The notes beneath the pieces are model-generated. The model ran no database searches. It was not told where the DNA came from and saw only the letters and a list, made by a program, of their open reading frames with translations. This document shows positions 63,109-64,000 of a stretch of DNA of 64,000 nt, piece by piece. This stretch comes from Lepturacanthus savala. Lineage: Eukaryota > Chordata > Actinopteri > Scombriformes > Trichiuridae. Where the stretch lies: positions 13,882,017 through 13,946,016 of the forward strand of contig CM060469.1 in the NCBI GenBank assembly GCA_030544235.1, written 5' to 3'. The stretch's first letter is position 1. The number at the start of each line of letters is the position of its first letter. A program made the translations under genes and the position numbers.

Positions 63109-64000
63109 GCATCACCTAAAATAATCACTGTAAGATATTCATCACTTAACCTACATACAAATTCACCTAAAGGCGAAAAAGTCCCCCAAAAAAAGAGCAA
63201 AACAACCGTGAGAATTCATGCTGTGCAGTTATCATGTGATGACTCACCCTTAATCCTTTATTCATCAAGTTTCAAATTTAAATGTACCATCTTCATCCTT
63301 TCACCCACAACCTGAGGTGAGAAGTAGCCCTGGGGGTTCAAAACAGGTCCAACTGGGCTGACAGTCAAACCTCAAGGCCCCTCACCCAAACAATGACAAC
63401 AGCAGCAAACAGCACCTGTCCTGATGATGTCATGCTCTCACTGGTATCTCATGCTTGCCTGAAGCCATATCTGGTTCTTAACCTCCTTTGACTTCACCTC
63501 TCCCTGCCCTCGATGAAACCAAACACTTCCTGTTTATATCATCCACCACTAGTGAGCATCACCCCTCTCAAATAGATCTGCAAATGAATCCCAGCACTTC
63601 ACACACACTAAAAACTATTGTCTTTTGTCGTCTCGGTCTTTGTACTGTGGGGGCAGGACAGGCCCAGACTACTGTTGCTGAAACGATTAAAATTATATGT
63701 ATCTTTCTGTTAAAGATACAGCAGGAATTTAAAAAAATACAGAGATAAATTATCAGGGAGAGCCAAGACAGGAATGCAGGTCAAACGCTTCAAATGACAG
63801 GTGGATGTTTGTTGTGTATGTACACGCTTGTCCATACAGGTATATGTAGAAAAGGCTGGAAGAATCGATGTGGAGTGCGAACCCGTGTTTACTCCTTTAT
63901 CTAAATCGTACTTGTTCCTGCAATTAAAGCAACGTGTGTTGTAGTGGAAAGCCCATGCACGCACACACAAATGCGCGCACACGTGTGCATAAACACACAC
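63109..64000. other. Non-coding spacer, CA-rich at the edge
   Basis: No gene is recognised. The last 45 bp (63957-64000) are a CA/CG-rich tract cut by the window edge, where a 96-codon minus frame is open only because of it. Confidence 0.6.

Overview
This window reads as euchromatic, mostly non-coding DNA from a teleost fish, most likely a percomorph. The evidence is threefold. There are many long (GT)n, (GA)n and (AT)n microsatellites. Several interspersed repeats belong to families I recognise from fish genomes: a CAGTGGTGG-ended element, a TAGGGATGGGAAT-ended hAT, a CACTACCG-ended mariner-like MITE and a SINE-like GGGCGGCACGG repeat. Between them lie blocks of complex, moderately GC, non-repetitive sequence rich in homeodomain, POU and E-box cores, which is what fish regulatory deserts look like. 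No bacterial, viral or organellar gene organisation is present.

No protein-coding gene can be called with confidence. Nearly all open frames are short and lack recognisable domains, and the longest ones are either chance frames or translations of GT/GA repeats. The best coding material is a relic: a 37-codon BED zinc-finger exon with a consensus splice donor, inside a 511-bp non-autonomous hAT element at 15523-16033. Two further exon-like frames, at 27157-27267 and 40831-41018, each end at a good GT donor and are offered as low-confidence candidates.

Layout: 1-15.4 kb is AT-rich spacer with a (GA)n array, a long AT-rich hairpin and several conserved-element-like blocks. 15.4-20 kb holds the hAT relic beside a strong CTCF-like motif, then complex blocks and a second degraded hAT-like element. 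20-38 kb is spacer with many complex blocks, including a 23-bp word repeated exactly about 4.8 kb apart at 29327 and 34117. 38.2-41.45 kb is the most CpG-rich stretch and the best promoter or first-exon candidate. 41.5-55 kb is spacer with the largest microsatellites, a run of 30 G and a homeodomain-site array at 51.06 kb. 55.6-63.1 kb holds most of the interspersed repeats, including one element nested in another.

My reading is a regulatory desert flanking, or lying inside a long intron of, a developmental gene whose identity cannot be read from this sequence. Conservation of the proposed regulatory blocks is inferred from their texture and was not measured.
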